A stretch of 64,000 bases of DNA, taken from assembly GCA_039925145.1 (NCBI GenBank), contig JBDSZL010000085.1, forward strand, positions 1 through 64,000, in the 5' to 3' direction. Shown here piece after piece: positions 36,307-45,692 of the stretch. The number at the start of each line of letters is the position of its first letter. Position 1 is the first letter of the stretch. The DNA comes from JBDSZL01 sp039925145. Lineage in GTDB: Bacteria; Acidobacteriota; Vicinamibacteria; Vicinamibacterales; SCN-69-37. The notes under the pieces were generated by a model, which saw nothing but the letters and a program-made list of their open reading frames with translations, was not told the origin of the DNA and searched no databases. The translations under genes and the position numbers were made by a program.

Positions 36307-38889
36307 TCAGGCTGCCGCGGTCGTCGTGGTCAGCATACGGAGCAGCTGCGTGGCCACGGCTTTGGCCAAAGGCCCCGTGGCCCCCTCTGGGCCCACGCAT
36401 GACGGACAGCCAGACTGACACGGGCAGCCCTCGATCAGCTCGCGTGTCCGCTCGAGCAGGGCATCGTGCATGCCGAACAGCGGCTCACTGAAACCGATAC
36501 CACCCGGGTAGTTGTCGTAGAGGAAGATCGTCGGCTCGGCCGAGAGCTCGGGCGGCAACTCACCCCGAGCGGTGCCGCCCAGCCGATTGCCTCCTTCGAG
36601 CGAGAGGCCGTCGATAGAGGCCCCGAGATCGTGCGCATCGCACATCAGCAGCAGCGGAGCCACATTGCGCATGGCGTGGGTGACCCCCACGACGCCGTCG
36701 CGTCGATCGGCGCTCCCAAACGGCAATGCTGCCATCACAGGGCCGGGGACTCTCAGCCAGTACGCCGTGGTGTGCATCTGCTGTTCTGGCAAATCCAGTT
36801 CACCCGACCCCACGTTCTCGTTCGTGTAGAACTTGATCTTCTTGAATCCCACGACGCGCGAGACGACGTGCACCTCGCCGTGAGCGCAACCGGCGGGCCG
36901 ATCCTCGCGGTGTACCGCGACTGCCGCCTGGCCGCTCCACGCATGATCGTGCGACACCGCCGGACGCGACTCGTCCAACCCCGCGGCCAGTGCCGGCAAA
37001 TCTGCGTGTGGCGCCGGCACATCCTCGACGGGAGCGGAGGTCGCGAAGGTATCCAGAATCGTGACCTTCGTGTAGGTGATTGCGTCAGTGTAGTAGTCGC
37101 ACTCGACTTCGCGCACAAACGCCTTCCGCCCCTCGAAATCGAAGCGGTCCACCTGATAGAGCTGTCCTTCGACGATGTAGATGGCCTTTTCGTGGAGCGT
37201 GGCCGGGCCGCTCGTGAAATCAGTTTCGCCGATGACCCGCTCCCCTTTCGTCGTGTCCACGACCACGAAGTTGTCCGATGAGATCGACCGCAGGCTCACC
37301 GCATCGGCCGGATAGGATTCCTGGGTCCACTGCCACTGCCCGCCCACCTGATGAACGAACCCTTCTTCGCTGAGGATCGACAGGATTTCCTGCACGTTGA
37401 TGATGCCGAACGTGTCGTTTTCCTGAAACGGCAGCTCAAAGGCCGCGCACTTCACATGGTCGAGCAGGATGTGCAGGTTGTCTGGATTGACGAGCGCATG
37501 CTCCGGCGAGCCGCCAAAAAAGAACTCCGGGTGCCGCACCACGAACTGATCGATCGGCGCGCTCGATGCCACCAGCACGGCCGCTGAACGTCCGGAGCGA
37601 CGGCCCGCCCGGCCCGCGCGCTGCCACGTCGCGGCGATGGTACCCGGGTAGCCCGCCATCACCGACACGTCCAGGGCGCCGATGTCGATGCCCAGCTCGA
37701 GCGCGCTGGTGGAGACGACGCATCGGACGTCGCCGCTCCGCAGGCCGCGCTCGATCTCTCGGCGGCGCAACGGAAGATAGCCGCCACGATAGCCGCGGAT
37801 CACGTCTGCCGCGCCGGGTGGCCCCTGGAAGGCGTCCTTCAGATAGGTCGTGAGAATCTCGGTCGAGAGCCGGCTCTGGGCAAAGACAATCAGCTGCAGG
37901 CCTCGCTTGAGAAACTCGATGGCCACGCGCCGCGTCTCGGCCAGATAGGACCGGCGAATGCCGAGTTCGCGGTTGACGACGGGCGGGTTCACGAACAGGA
38001 AGAACTTCTCGCCGCGCGGTGCCCCACTGCGGTCCACGAGCTCGAAGGGGTCGCCAATGAGCCGCTCGGCCAGCTCTTTGGGATTGGCGATTGTCGCCGA
38101 CGAACAGATGAACGTGGGGTCGGCGCCGTAGTGGCGGCACACCCGTCGCAGCCGCCGGACGATGTTCGCCAAGTGACTGCCGAACACACCGCGATAGGCG
38201 TGCAGTTCGTCGATGATGACGAACCGGAGGTTCTCGAACAGCTTGGCCCAGCGGGGATGGTGCGGCAGGATGCCGGAGTGCAGCATGTCTGGATTGCTGA
38301 GCACCACGTGCGCGCGCGATCGAATGGCGCGCCGCGCATCCTGCGGCGTGTCGCCGTCGTACGTGAACACGCCGATGCCGGCGCCACCTTCGCCCTCGAC
38401 GAGCTGCGCCAACTGGTGCAACTCGGCAAGCTGATCCTGGGCGAGCGCCTTCGTGGGGAACAGGTACAGCGCCCGCGTCGACGAATCCCTGATGATGCTG
38501 TTGAGCACCGGTGCGTTGTAACAGAGCGTCTTGCCCGATGCGGTGGGGGTGACCGTGACGACATGGCGCCCGTCGAGCGCATGGCCAATCGCGTCGGCCT
38601 GGTGCGTGTAGAGCCGATCGATCCCGCGCGCCTGGAGCGCCTGCCGCAATCGCGGGTCGATCTGATCGGGAAAGGGAGCGTAGACGGCGTCGACCGGCGG
38701 CAGACGATGCACGGCGGTGACGTATGCGTCGGCGTCGGGAGCGAGTGCCTGATCGCCCGCGCGAGCGGTTTCGTACGTCGCCAGCATTCGCGAAAGCGCT
38801 GCGTCGAGCGATTCGTCTTTATTGCCGGTCAGCGCTGGGAACGTGGACAACGCCCACGCATCGTACCAGCTGGCCGGGGGGGCGATCAA
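36307..38889 (-). CDS. DExH-box helicase with C-terminal cysteine domain (MrfA/YprA-like)
   Basis: The 860-aa superfamily 2 helicase has PTASGKTLCYN (Walker A), FVIIDELHAYRG (motif II, DELH), SSATIANPKE (motif III), VSTSALELGIDIG (motif V) and QRAGRAGRRSGRSA (motif VI). The C-terminal region has the four-cysteine cluster CPCQSGCPSC near residue 835, as in the MrfA zinc-binding domain (DUF1998-type). Its likely role is unwinding damaged DNA for the adjacent exonuclease. The frame opens at TTG 38889; the first ATG is at 38787 (MLATYETARAG). Neither has a good ribosome binding site, so the true start is uncertain. Confidence 0.87.
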   Translation of the reverse strand: MIAPPASWYDAWALSTFPALTGNKDESLDAALSRMLATYETARAGDQALAPDADAYVTAVHRLPPVDAVYAPFPDQIDPRLRQALQARGIDRLYTHQADAIGHALDGRHVVTVTPTASGKTLCYNAPVLNSIIRDSSTRALYLFPTKALAQDQLAELHQLAQLVEGEGGAGIGVFTYDGDTPQDARRAIRSRAHVVLSNPDMLHSGILPHHPRWAKLFENLRFVIIDELHAYRGVFGSHLANIVRRLRRVCRHYGADPTFICSSATIANPKELAERLIGDPFELVDRSGAPRGEKFFLFVNPPVVNRELGIRRSYLAETRRVAIEFLKRGLQLIVFAQSRLSTEILTTYLKDAFQGPPGAADVIRGYRGGYLPLRRREIERGLRSGDVRCVVSTSALELGIDIGALDVSVMAGYPGTIAATWQRAGRAGRRSGRSAAVLVASSAPIDQFVVRHPEFFFGGSPEHALVNPDNLHILLDHVKCAAFELPFQENDTFGIINVQEILSILSEEGFVHQVGGQWQWTQESYPADAVSLRSISSDNFVVVDTTKGERVIGETDFTSGPATLHEKAIYIVEGQLYQVDRFDFEGRKAFVREVECDYYTDAITYTKVTILDTFATSAPVEDVPAPHADLPALAAGLDESRPAVSHDHAWSGQAAVAVHREDRPAGCAHGEVHVVSRVVGFKKIKFYTNENVGSGELDLPEQQMHTTAYWLRVPGPVMAALPFGSADRRDGVVGVTHAMRNVAPLLLMCDAHDLGASIDGLSLEGGNRLGGTARGELPPELSAEPTIFLYDNYPGGIGFSEPLFGMHDALLERTRELIEGCPCQSGCPSCVGPEGATGPLAKAVATQLLRMLTTTTAAA

Positions 38890-38922
38890 GATACGAAAGC
38901 CGAAGGCGAGAGATCTCCTGCC

Positions 38923-40257
38923 TCAGACCTGACGTGGGGTTTTCGCGGCTCGTGCGTAGGTCGCGGCGACGCCGCTCAGCGCCACCAGGCCTATGACATT
39001 CGGGAACACCTGCAGCGCGTTCATCAGGTCGCCCCAGGCCCACACCGTCTCGGGCCGCAGCACCGCGCCGAATGGGATGAGTAGGCAATACGCCCAGCGA
39101 TAGGGCACCACCACGCGCCGCCCGAGGATGTACTCGAGAAACTGCTCGCCATAGTAGGACCATCCGACGAGCGTCGTGTACCCGAACAGAAACGCGCAGA
39201 AGGCGACCACCCAGCCGCCCACGTTGGGCATCGCCGCGTTAAAGGCTCCCGCCACAGCGGCCGTACTCGTGACAAACGGCAGGCCCGCCTGGCGTGCGGC
39301 GATCGACTGCTCGGCCACGCCGCTGGCGAGAAGCGTCAGCGCGCTGATGGTGGTGGTCACGAACGACACGATGAACACCTCGGCCACGGCCTGCAGGCCC
39401 TGCTCTGCCGGCCGGGCGGAGCACGCGGTGCCGTACGCGACAGCCGCCGTGCCATAGCCGGCTTCATTCGCGTAGACGCCGCGCGCGATGCCGTACCGCA
39501 TGGCCACGAACACACCGAAACCCATGGCCGATCGGCGCGTGAGCGCTTCGGAGAAGACGAGCCGCATGACGTGCGGCAACCGGTCGGCAAAGACGAATAG
39601 GACGACCAGCCCGCCAACGAGGTAGAGCGCCACCTTCACCGGCGCCAGCCGTTCTGCCACCGCGCCGATCGTCTTGATTCCCCGGATGATGACGGCCCAG
39701 GTCAGGAGAGCGATCACCACGCCGGCTACCCACCGCGGCACGGCGAACACGCTTTCGAGAACGACCGCCATCGAGTTCGGCTGTGTGAACGGCGTCGTCG
39801 TCAACGCGGCGACTCCCGCCACGAGGGCGTAGATCCAGGCGAGCGCAGGTGACCCGAGGCCGTCGCGCAGGTAATACATCGGACCTGACCGAATCACGCT
39901 GCCTGACCCTTCGCGGAACCGCACACCAAGGACCGCCTCCGAGAACTTGGTGGCGGTCGCGACCAGTCCGTAGATCCAGATCCAGAAGAGCGCGCCAGGA
40001 CCTCCCGAGATGATGGCGGTGGCCACACCAGCAATGTTTCCCGTGCCAACCGACGCGGCCAAGGCCGTCGCAAACGCCTGGAAGGGCGAAAGAATTCCGG
40101 ACGGTCCGGAGGGCGCGTTTCGCAGCACCGCGCGGAACGCGTCCGCCAGTCGGCGGAACTGGACGAAGCCCAGCCGGACGGTCAGAAAGACCCCCGTGCC
40201 GAGCAGCGTCACGATGACGTAGGGCAGAAAGAGCGCGTCTGCGAGGGACTGGATCAT
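38923..40257 (-). CDS. sodium:alanine symporter family (AGCS) transporter
   Basis: The 444-aa inner-membrane protein has about ten hydrophobic segments and the AGCS signatures FQAFATALAASVGTGNIAGV (about residues 60-79) and ARGVYANEAGYGTAAVAYG (about 260). It imports small neutral amino acids such as alanine or glycine with Na+. ATG 40257 is used; TTG 40260 directly precedes it. The downstream helicase gene begins 33 bp beyond its stop, so they could share a transcript. Substrate is inferred from the family. Confidence 0.92.
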   Translation of the reverse strand: MIQSLADALFLPYVIVTLLGTGVFLTVRLGFVQFRRLADAFRAVLRNAPSGPSGILSPFQAFATALAASVGTGNIAGVATAIISGGPGALFWIWIYGLVATATKFSEAVLGVRFREGSGSVIRSGPMYYLRDGLGSPALAWIYALVAGVAALTTTPFTQPNSMAVVLESVFAVPRWVAGVVIALLTWAVIIRGIKTIGAVAERLAPVKVALYLVGGLVVLFVFADRLPHVMRLVFSEALTRRSAMGFGVFVAMRYGIARGVYANEAGYGTAAVAYGTACSARPAEQGLQAVAEVFIVSFVTTTISALTLLASGVAEQSIAARQAGLPFVTSTAAVAGAFNAAMPNVGGWVVAFCAFLFGYTTLVGWSYYGEQFLEYILGRRVVVPYRWAYCLLIPFGAVLRPETVWAWGDLMNALQVFPNVIGLVALSGVAATYARAAKTPRQV

Positions 40258-40334
40258 CAAGGCTCCGCGCTCGACGCGCGACGACGGTCACAAATCGAGC
40301 GCGACGTCGGTTGAGCACCGACCCGCGCTGTCGA

Positions 40335-41102
40335 TCAAATGTTCGATCGGCTCTGTCCGCCGTCCACTGTCAGCGACGCGCCGGTGATCCAGCTCGCGCG
40401 TGCGGAGGCGAGAAACGCGACGACGTCTCCGACCTCTTGCGCGGAGCCGAATCGGCCCATTGGAATCTCACGGCGGATGAACTCGGCCATCCCCTCGGGG
40501 TCGTCCTGCTGGCGGGTCCACCAGGTGCCTCCCTCGAACGCGATCGATCCTGGAGCCACGCTGTTCACGCGAATGCGGTCCTTCGCCAGTTGCAGCGCCA
40601 TGGCCTTCGCCAGCGCAATTTCGGCCGACTTCACCGCGTTGTACGTCATCCGGCCGCCGGCCTCTCGTCCCCAGATCGACGCAATCATGAGAATCACGCC
40701 ACCGCCGGTGCGGCGCATCTCGGGTACGACGAGCCGCGACATCCGGATGGCGGGGAACAGCGTCTGATCCAGGGCGCTCTGCCATTCCTCGTCCGATGTC
40801 GTGTCAATTCCCGCGCCGCCCGCCTTGCCGACGTTGTTGACCAGGATGTCCACCCGTCCGAACGCCTCGAGCGTGCGCTGGACCACGGCGCCGGCGCCCT
40901 CCGCCGTGGAGACATCTGCGGCCACTGTGACCACACGCTTTGAATCGCGCATCAGACCAGCGGCCCGGTCCAATTGCTCGGCACCGCGTGCGCACAGCGT
41001 CACGCGGCAGCCTTCGGCCTCGAGCGCCCGCGCGGAGGCAAGCCCGAGTCCCCGGCTCGATCCGGTGACGATCGCAACCTTGTCGGTCAGCTCGAGATTC
41101 AT
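40335..41102 (-). CDS. SDR-family oxidoreductase
   Basis: The 255-aa classical short-chain dehydrogenase/reductase has the cofactor motif VTGSSRGLGLA near residue 12, DILVNNVGKAGG, the catalytic serine region LMIASIWG, YNAVKSAEIALAK (Tyr-x3-Lys) and the C-terminal ITGASLTVDGG. This is the FabG-like fold; the substrate is not evident. ATG 41102 overlaps the upstream DUF547 stop by 4 nt (ATGA), so it is the last gene of a coupled hydrolase-DUF547-SDR operon. Confidence 0.92.
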   Translation of the reverse strand: MNLELTDKVAIVTGSSRGLGLASARALEAEGCRVTLCARGAEQLDRAAGLMRDSKRVVTVAADVSTAEGAGAVVQRTLEAFGRVDILVNNVGKAGGAGIDTTSDEEWQSALDQTLFPAIRMSRLVVPEMRRTGGGVILMIASIWGREAGGRMTYNAVKSAEIALAKAMALQLAKDRIRVNSVAPGSIAFEGGTWWTRQQDDPEGMAEFIRREIPMGRFGSAQEVGDVVAFLASARASWITGASLTVDGGQSRSNI

Positions 41103-41905
41103 AGCTCGTTGAGACTCCAGTCGAATTCGGCGTACTTCAGCTGGAAGGTATCGAGAGCGAGCACACTCCGCTCGCTCTCGAACAGCACCGGGGACAGCAT
41201 CGCGGCCACCGCACGTTCGATCGGACTGCGCGACATCCAGCGCGATCCGGCCGCGGGCGCAAACGAGCGTTCGAACGCCTCGGACCGCCAGCCGATCAGC
41301 GGGGTCACGGTGAGAGTGCGGGTCGTGCGATCCAGCGATGCGCAGACGGCGCGCTGGGCACACTCCTGCAGGGCCTGCTGCACTTGCGCCTCGAGCGTTG
41401 CCCCCCGGTACGCCTCACTTCGCAGTCGACCGCTGCCTCGGGCCCCGCGCCCCAGCGCAAGCACCAGGCGCGCATCTCCGAAGTCGTCGATCAGTTTCGA
41501 CTCGATCGCGTCGAGCGTAAGCGTCTCGCCGCCCACTCGATGCGTCGTCCGCTCGAACGCCCCAGGAATCTGTCGGATGCTGTCGCGCGGGTACAGCGTG
41601 GATGTCCCGCGGATTGGATAGCGCGTGAGAACGGTCTCGAGTACCAGCGCGTTGTACGCGTTGAGCCAGAACGCCTCCTGCTCCGGCCGTGACCAGCCGG
41701 CCCGTTCCGCAGCCGGCACATCCAGGCCGGCGACATAACGATCGAGGCGCGCTCGATCTGCGGCCAGGCCACGGTAGTTCACATCACCATCGCGCACGTA
41801 CAAGTCGAGGAGCTGGTCGAAGGCTGCATGGCGGTCGGTTTGCGCTCCTGCAACCGGACACATCAAAAGGCCGACGACAGTGAGCCACACCGAACAGAAC
41901 TTCAT
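41099..41905 (-). CDS. exported DUF547 protein
   Basis: The 268-aa protein has a signal peptide (MKFCSVWLTVVGLLMCPVAGAQ) and the DUF547 core FWLNAYNALVLETVLTRYP (about residues 79-97), followed by RDSIRQIPGAFERTTHRVGG and LALGRGARGSGRL. The family is widespread and uncharacterised; it has been compared with cysteine-protease/transglutaminase-like folds, but I cannot point to a catalytic cysteine here. It is translationally coupled on both sides (ATGA overlaps with the alpha/beta hydrolase upstream and the SDR downstream). Confidence 0.85.
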   Translation of the reverse strand: MKFCSVWLTVVGLLMCPVAGAQTDRHAAFDQLLDLYVRDGDVNYRGLAADRARLDRYVAGLDVPAAERAGWSRPEQEAFWLNAYNALVLETVLTRYPIRGTSTLYPRDSIRQIPGAFERTTHRVGGETLTLDAIESKLIDDFGDARLVLALGRGARGSGRLRSEAYRGATLEAQVQQALQECAQRAVCASLDRTTRTLTVTPLIGWRSEAFERSFAPAAGSRWMSRSPIERAVAAMLSPVLFESERSVLALDTFQLKYAEFDWSLNEL

Positions 41906-42756
41906 GCGTCCCTCCCGGCCGTCGGGCTGGAATCAGCGGCACGCACGTCGATGGTGTCCAAGAACCGCTGGAGCGCACCGCTGAACGCCAGTGGATTTTC
42001 GATGTTCGACAAATGGCCAGCCTGAGCAATCACGGTCAACTGCGCGCCCTCGATGGCGCTGCAGACGGCCTCGGCGTCGGCGAGCGGCGTCAGCGTATCT
42101 TCCGCGCCGCACACCACCAGCACCGGGCACGCAACTGAGTCGAGTTGCGGGGTCGAGTCTGGCCTGTTCTTCAACGCGTGAATCCCCGCGGCGATCCCCG
42201 CAGAGGTGCTGGCTTCCGTCAACGCGCGTACCGCGTCAATCAGATCCGGCTGGTCGCGGCGCGACGTCTCGCCCAGCAGCTTCGGCGCCATCTCCCGGCT
42301 GACGCCCACGGGGCCGTCACGCGCGACGACCTCGAGCAGCCTCTCGCGCCCAGCGCGTGCTTCGTCGTTATCGGGTGTCGCCTTCGTGTCGGCAAGCACC
42401 AATGCACGGACGCGTGTGGGCGCCTGCCTGAGGAGCGCAAACGCAACGTATCCACCCATCGAAAGACCGACGACCACAGCGGGCGCCGTGTCGAGATGCG
42501 CCATCAGCTCGACGACGTCCGCGGCGTAACTCTCCATACTGGTGCCGGCGGCCACGGCTTCGGGTGGCTCTGAGGGTCCGAAGCCGCGAAAGTCAGGCGC
42601 GATCATGCGCCAGCCTGGCGGCACGCGGGTCAACTGCGGCAGCCACTGCTCGGCATTGAGGGGAAAGGCGTGGAGGAGGATGACAGGGTGGCCGGTGCCG
42701 GCCTCGAGATAACGCACCGACCTGGTCGGCAGGTGCGCGACTCTGGTAGCGATCAC
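41902..42756 (-). CDS. alpha/beta-hydrolase
   Basis: The 284-aa protein has the alpha/beta-hydrolase layout: oxyanion region VILLHAFPLNAEQW, nucleophile elbow VVGLSMGGYVAF (Ser about 98), the acid in CGAEDTLTP and the histidine in QAGHLSNIENP. It resembles 3-oxoadipate enol-lactonase-like hydrolases, but no aromatic-degradation genes are nearby, so the substrate is open. The start is GTG 42756. A TAGAAT -10-like element lies at 42779-42774 in the divergent region shared with the FKBP gene. First gene of the hydrolase-DUF547-SDR operon. Confidence 0.87.
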   Translation of the reverse strand: MIATRVAHLPTRSVRYLEAGTGHPVILLHAFPLNAEQWLPQLTRVPPGWRMIAPDFRGFGPSEPPEAVAAGTSMESYAADVVELMAHLDTAPAVVVGLSMGGYVAFALLRQAPTRVRALVLADTKATPDNDEARAGRERLLEVVARDGPVGVSREMAPKLLGETSRRDQPDLIDAVRALTEASTSAGIAAGIHALKNRPDSTPQLDSVACPVLVVCGAEDTLTPLADAEAVCSAIEGAQLTVIAQAGHLSNIENPLAFSGALQRFLDTIDVRAADSSPTAGRDA

Positions 42757-42773
42757 GGGTCCTATTCTAGCGG

Positions 42774-42779
42774 GTCTCT
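42774..42779 (-). promoter_or_regulatory. putative -10 element (TAGAAT) for the hydrolase-DUF547-SDR operon
   Basis: The minus strand reads TAGAAT 17 bp before the GTG at 42756, within the 50-bp divergent intergenic region. No clear -35 is visible. Confidence 0.35.
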
Positions 42780-42806
42780 TGCTTTGAGCTGCGGAGTCGG
42801 CGGACG

Positions 42807-43292
42807 ATGATCGTCATGTCGCGTCCCGCCGCCGCCTTCCTGCTCATCCTCGTCGTCGCGGCAGGTTGCCGTCTCAAAGAAGAACCTTCAACCCTGATTC
42901 CGCCACCCCCAGACGTTGCTGCCCCCCCGCCAGACGCCATTCGAACATCGTCAGGACTGGCATCAAAGATGTTGCAGATCGGTTTCAGCAACGTTCGGCC
43001 CACGTCACGGTCGCGTGTGCGGGTCAACTACACCGGTTGGACGCCAGACGGCAAGATGTTCGACAGTTCCGTTCCCACAGGACAACCAGTCGAGTTCGGG
43101 GTCGATGAAGTGATACCCGGCTGGAAGGAAGGGCTGCAGCTGATGGTGGTGGGCGAAAAGCGGCGGTTCTGGATTCCAGGCGCGCTGGCCTATGGCGAGC
43201 CCGACAAGTCTTCGGCTGTAGCACCTCGCCCGGGGGAGCAGCCGAAGGGCACGCTGGTATTCGACATCGAACTGCTGCGCGTCACGAACTGA
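42807..43292 (+). CDS. FKBP-type peptidyl-prolyl isomerase, lipoprotein
   Basis: The 161-aa protein has a lipoprotein signal ending in LILVVAAGC (lipobox cysteine about residue 21) and a C-terminal FKBP domain: VNYTGWTPDGKMFDSS, VIPGWKEGLQLMVVGEKRRFWIP and GTLVFDIELLRV. It should assist folding of envelope proteins while anchored to a membrane. ATG 42807 and ATG 42816 are both possible. It is monocistronic and diverges from the hydrolase operon. Confidence 0.9.
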   Translation: MIVMSRPAAAFLLILVVAAGCRLKEEPSTLIPPPPDVAAPPPDAIRTSSGLASKMLQIGFSNVRPTSRSRVRVNYTGWTPDGKMFDSSVPTGQPVEFGVDEVIPGWKEGLQLMVVGEKRRFWIPGALAYGEPDKSSAVAPRPGEQPKGTLVFDIELLRVTN

Positions 43293-43361
43293 GCCCGACG
43301 TTTTCCCGTGCTGATTCCTGGTCACGCGCTTCCCAGGGTGCGCCCATTGGCGCAGCACAGA

Positions 43362-43838
43362 TCACAGCCAACGTCTGACACGTGAGCAGTACTGCGGATA
43401 CTCGCCGGGGAACATGTGCTGCAGATGCCGCTCCTCGCGACGGATGACGACGAGCAGTAGCGCAATCAGAACGGCCGGCAGGACGACAAATGGCCAAGCC
43501 ACGTTGACGAGGATCGCGAGCCCGACGTAGGCCGCGGTGATTCCAACGTACATCGGGTTCCGCGTGAAACGAAACGGTCCCGTGCGCACCAGCATGGTCG
43601 CGGGCGCGGTTGGGACGACTGCGGTGTGGGCCCGCGCGAACGTCTGAATCGCCCACGCCATCACCATCAGACCGCCGACGATGAAGGTCAGTCCGACGGC
43701 TTGCTGTGGCAGCGAGGGTCCGTCAACATCGAGCTGGAACGGGATCCACCGGTTGAGTAGCCAGGCGATGAGCCAGCCCGCAGCGAAGACGAAGGGCGGG
43801 GGAAATGGAATGCCAGGTCCGCGAGAGAGGTCGGCCAT
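43362..43838 (-). CDS. isoprenylcysteine carboxyl methyltransferase-like membrane protein (copy 1)
   Basis: The 158-aa protein has about four hydrophobic segments and the ICMT/PEMT-like C-terminal signature GPFRFTRNPMYVGITAAYVG followed by RREERHLQHMF and EYPQYCSRVRRWL. In bacteria such proteins are AdoMet-dependent membrane methyltransferases of mostly unknown substrate, for example phospholipids. The neighbouring gene at 43886-44368 encodes a clear paralogue in the same orientation, so this is a tandem duplication. Confidence 0.82.
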   Translation of the reverse strand: MADLSRGPGIPFPPPFVFAAGWLIAWLLNRWIPFQLDVDGPSLPQQAVGLTFIVGGLMVMAWAIQTFARAHTAVVPTAPATMLVRTGPFRFTRNPMYVGITAAYVGLAILVNVAWPFVVLPAVLIALLLVVIRREERHLQHMFPGEYPQYCSRVRRWL

Positions 43839-43885
43839 CAGGCGTATGGTATCGCCGTCCGAGCCGGACGGTCCTGCGGCCGACG

Positions 43886-44368
43886 CTAGAGCCAGCGACG
43901 GACCTGCTGACAGTACTCCTCATACGCAGGGCCGAATGTCGCACGCATGTACCGCTCTTCGCGGGCGATGACCGCCGCGAGGAGCGTGAGCACTACAACC
44001 GGCAGGAGCAGGAGCGGCCAGGCGCTGTTGAGCAGCAACGCCGCACCGATGTAGGCGGCAGTAAATCCCACATACTGTGGATTGCGCGACCATCGATAGG
44101 GCCCCGCCTGCACCACCCGCCGGGCCGGGTGCTGAAGCATGATGCCCGTTCTGGCGTGCGCAAACGTTCGGAGACCCCACACGAACAGCAGCAGACCCAC
44201 TCCAACCGCGATCCATCCAATCACAGCCTGAGTGATCTGCGGGCCATTCCGGTCAATCGGAAGAGCCTGGTGTCCATCGAGCCACCACCCGACAACAAGG
44301 CCGGCGATATACACGAGCGTGGGCGGCAACGGCGCGCCTGGTCCTCGAGAGCTTGTGTCGTTCGCCAC
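43886..44368 (-). CDS. isoprenylcysteine carboxyl methyltransferase-like membrane protein (copy 2)
   Basis: This 160-aa paralogue of the next gene downstream has the matching signature GPYRWSRNPQYVGFTAAYIG, then REERYMRATFGPAYEEYCQQVRRWL, with about four hydrophobic segments. Even the N-termini are alike (RGPGAPLPPTLVYIAG against RGPGIPFPPPFVFAAG). Start is GTG 44368. The two genes are 47 bp apart and likely co-transcribed. Substrate unknown. Confidence 0.82.
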   Translation of the reverse strand: MANDTSSRGPGAPLPPTLVYIAGLVVGWWLDGHQALPIDRNGPQITQAVIGWIAVGVGLLLFVWGLRTFAHARTGIMLQHPARRVVQAGPYRWSRNPQYVGFTAAYIGAALLLNSAWPLLLLPVVVLTLLAAVIAREERYMRATFGPAYEEYCQQVRRWL

Positions 44369-44506
44369 ATCGACAGCTCTCGCAAGTTATTTGCCAGCCG
44401 CGTCCGACCAATTGGTTCAGCCTCGGCCTCAGCCTTCAGAACGCCGCGCGATTGATGAGCAGCGGAGTCGCGGCATAGGTTTCGCAGAAGCTTCACGTGG
44501 TTCTTC

Positions 44507-45682
44507 GTGAAACCGTCGCCCCTCGTCAGCCGCGCGTCGTTGGCCCTGGCATTGGTCCTCGCGATGGACGTCGTTTTCGCGATTCCGCGTGCGGCCATAT
44601 CAGCAGAAGGTATCGACGGCGTCCGGACCGTGCTGTCGTCACGCGCGGTCTTACCCGCGGATGCCTGGGCGCAACTCGAGCGGGGCAAACCCGTTGCCGC
44701 AGTCGTGGACGGGACGGACGCCACCGAAGTGTCGGCGATTGGGGCAATTCGGCTCGCGACTCCCGTCGCGGCGTTCGTCACGCGGTTTCGCGCCATCGAG
44801 CAGATGGAAACCGGCCCGCAGGTTCAACAGATCGGCAGGTTCTCGCGCATCCCCACGGCCGAGGACGTGCAGGCGCTCACGCTCGATCTCGGCGACTTCG
44901 GCCTGCTCCGCTCCTGTGAGCCGGGCGACTGCCGGGTGCAGCTGCCGGCCGCAATCATCGAGCAGGCGCGATCGGCCGCGGCCGCGGGTCCCGAACGCGC
45001 AAACTCCGTGGTGCGGACCTACCTGCTCGACCTCGTGCAGGGTTACCGCCAACACGGCGCGGTTGCACTGGGACAGTACAACGACAAGGACGATCCGCTA
45101 TCGCTGGCGGTTGGCTTCGAGGCCGTCGCGTCCCGACCGAACGCCTTACCCGTGGCGCAGCCCGACCTGCTCACGTTCTTCCGGCAATATCCGCAGGGGG
45201 CGGCAGGCACATTCGAACAGTTCTTCTATTGGACCAAGATCGACTTTGGACTCCGCCCCACCATCCGCCTCAACCACGTCGTCATGGCGCCACTCGGAGC
45301 GCGGGTCGACGGGCTGCGTTACATGATCGCGAGCAGGCAGCTCTGGGCCAGCCACTATTTCGACAGCGCGCTCGAAGTGCGGCTGCTCGCCGAGGATCCG
45401 GAGCGTCCGACCAGAGGCAGCTACCTCGTCTACAGCACGGTCGTACGCAGCCGGTCGCTCGGTGGGGTCCTGGGAACGATGGTGCGCGGCAAGGTTCGGC
45501 GGCAGGCGCGGGCGGCGCTCGAGACCTACCTGATACGCACGCGCGACATCCTCGGGCGCGCGACACCAACACCGCCAGCGCCATCGCCGGCACCTGCCGC
45601 GCCGCACCCGATGAGTCCCGCTTCGGCTCGCCCCGTCACTCCCGCGCCAAAACCCGCATCAGCGACACCAGCTCGCCGTTAA
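44507..45682 (+). CDS. exported hypothetical protein with Pro/Ala-rich tail
   Basis: The 391-aa protein starts at GTG 44507 with a signal peptide (ASLALALVLAMDVVFAIPRA). The body has no motif I know; the pair of cysteines in RSCEPGDCRVQLP could form a disulfide. The last about 45 residues are a low-complexity Pro/Ala/Ser tail (TPTPPAPSPAPAAPHP), perhaps a wall- or membrane-spanning linker. It converges on recQ, and the 110 bp between them is nearly filled by heptamer repeats. Confidence 0.65.
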   Translation: MKPSPLVSRASLALALVLAMDVVFAIPRAAISAEGIDGVRTVLSSRAVLPADAWAQLERGKPVAAVVDGTDATEVSAIGAIRLATPVAAFVTRFRAIEQMETGPQVQQIGRFSRIPTAEDVQALTLDLGDFGLLRSCEPGDCRVQLPAAIIEQARSAAAAGPERANSVVRTYLLDLVQGYRQHGAVALGQYNDKDDPLSLAVGFEAVASRPNALPVAQPDLLTFFRQYPQGAAGTFEQFFYWTKIDFGLRPTIRLNHVVMAPLGARVDGLRYMIASRQLWASHYFDSALEVRLLAEDPERPTRGSYLVYSTVVRSRSLGGVLGTMVRGKVRRQARAALETYLIRTRDILGRATPTPPAPSPAPAAPHPMSPASARPVTPAPKPASATPARR

Positions 45683-45692
45683 TACTCTCGCG

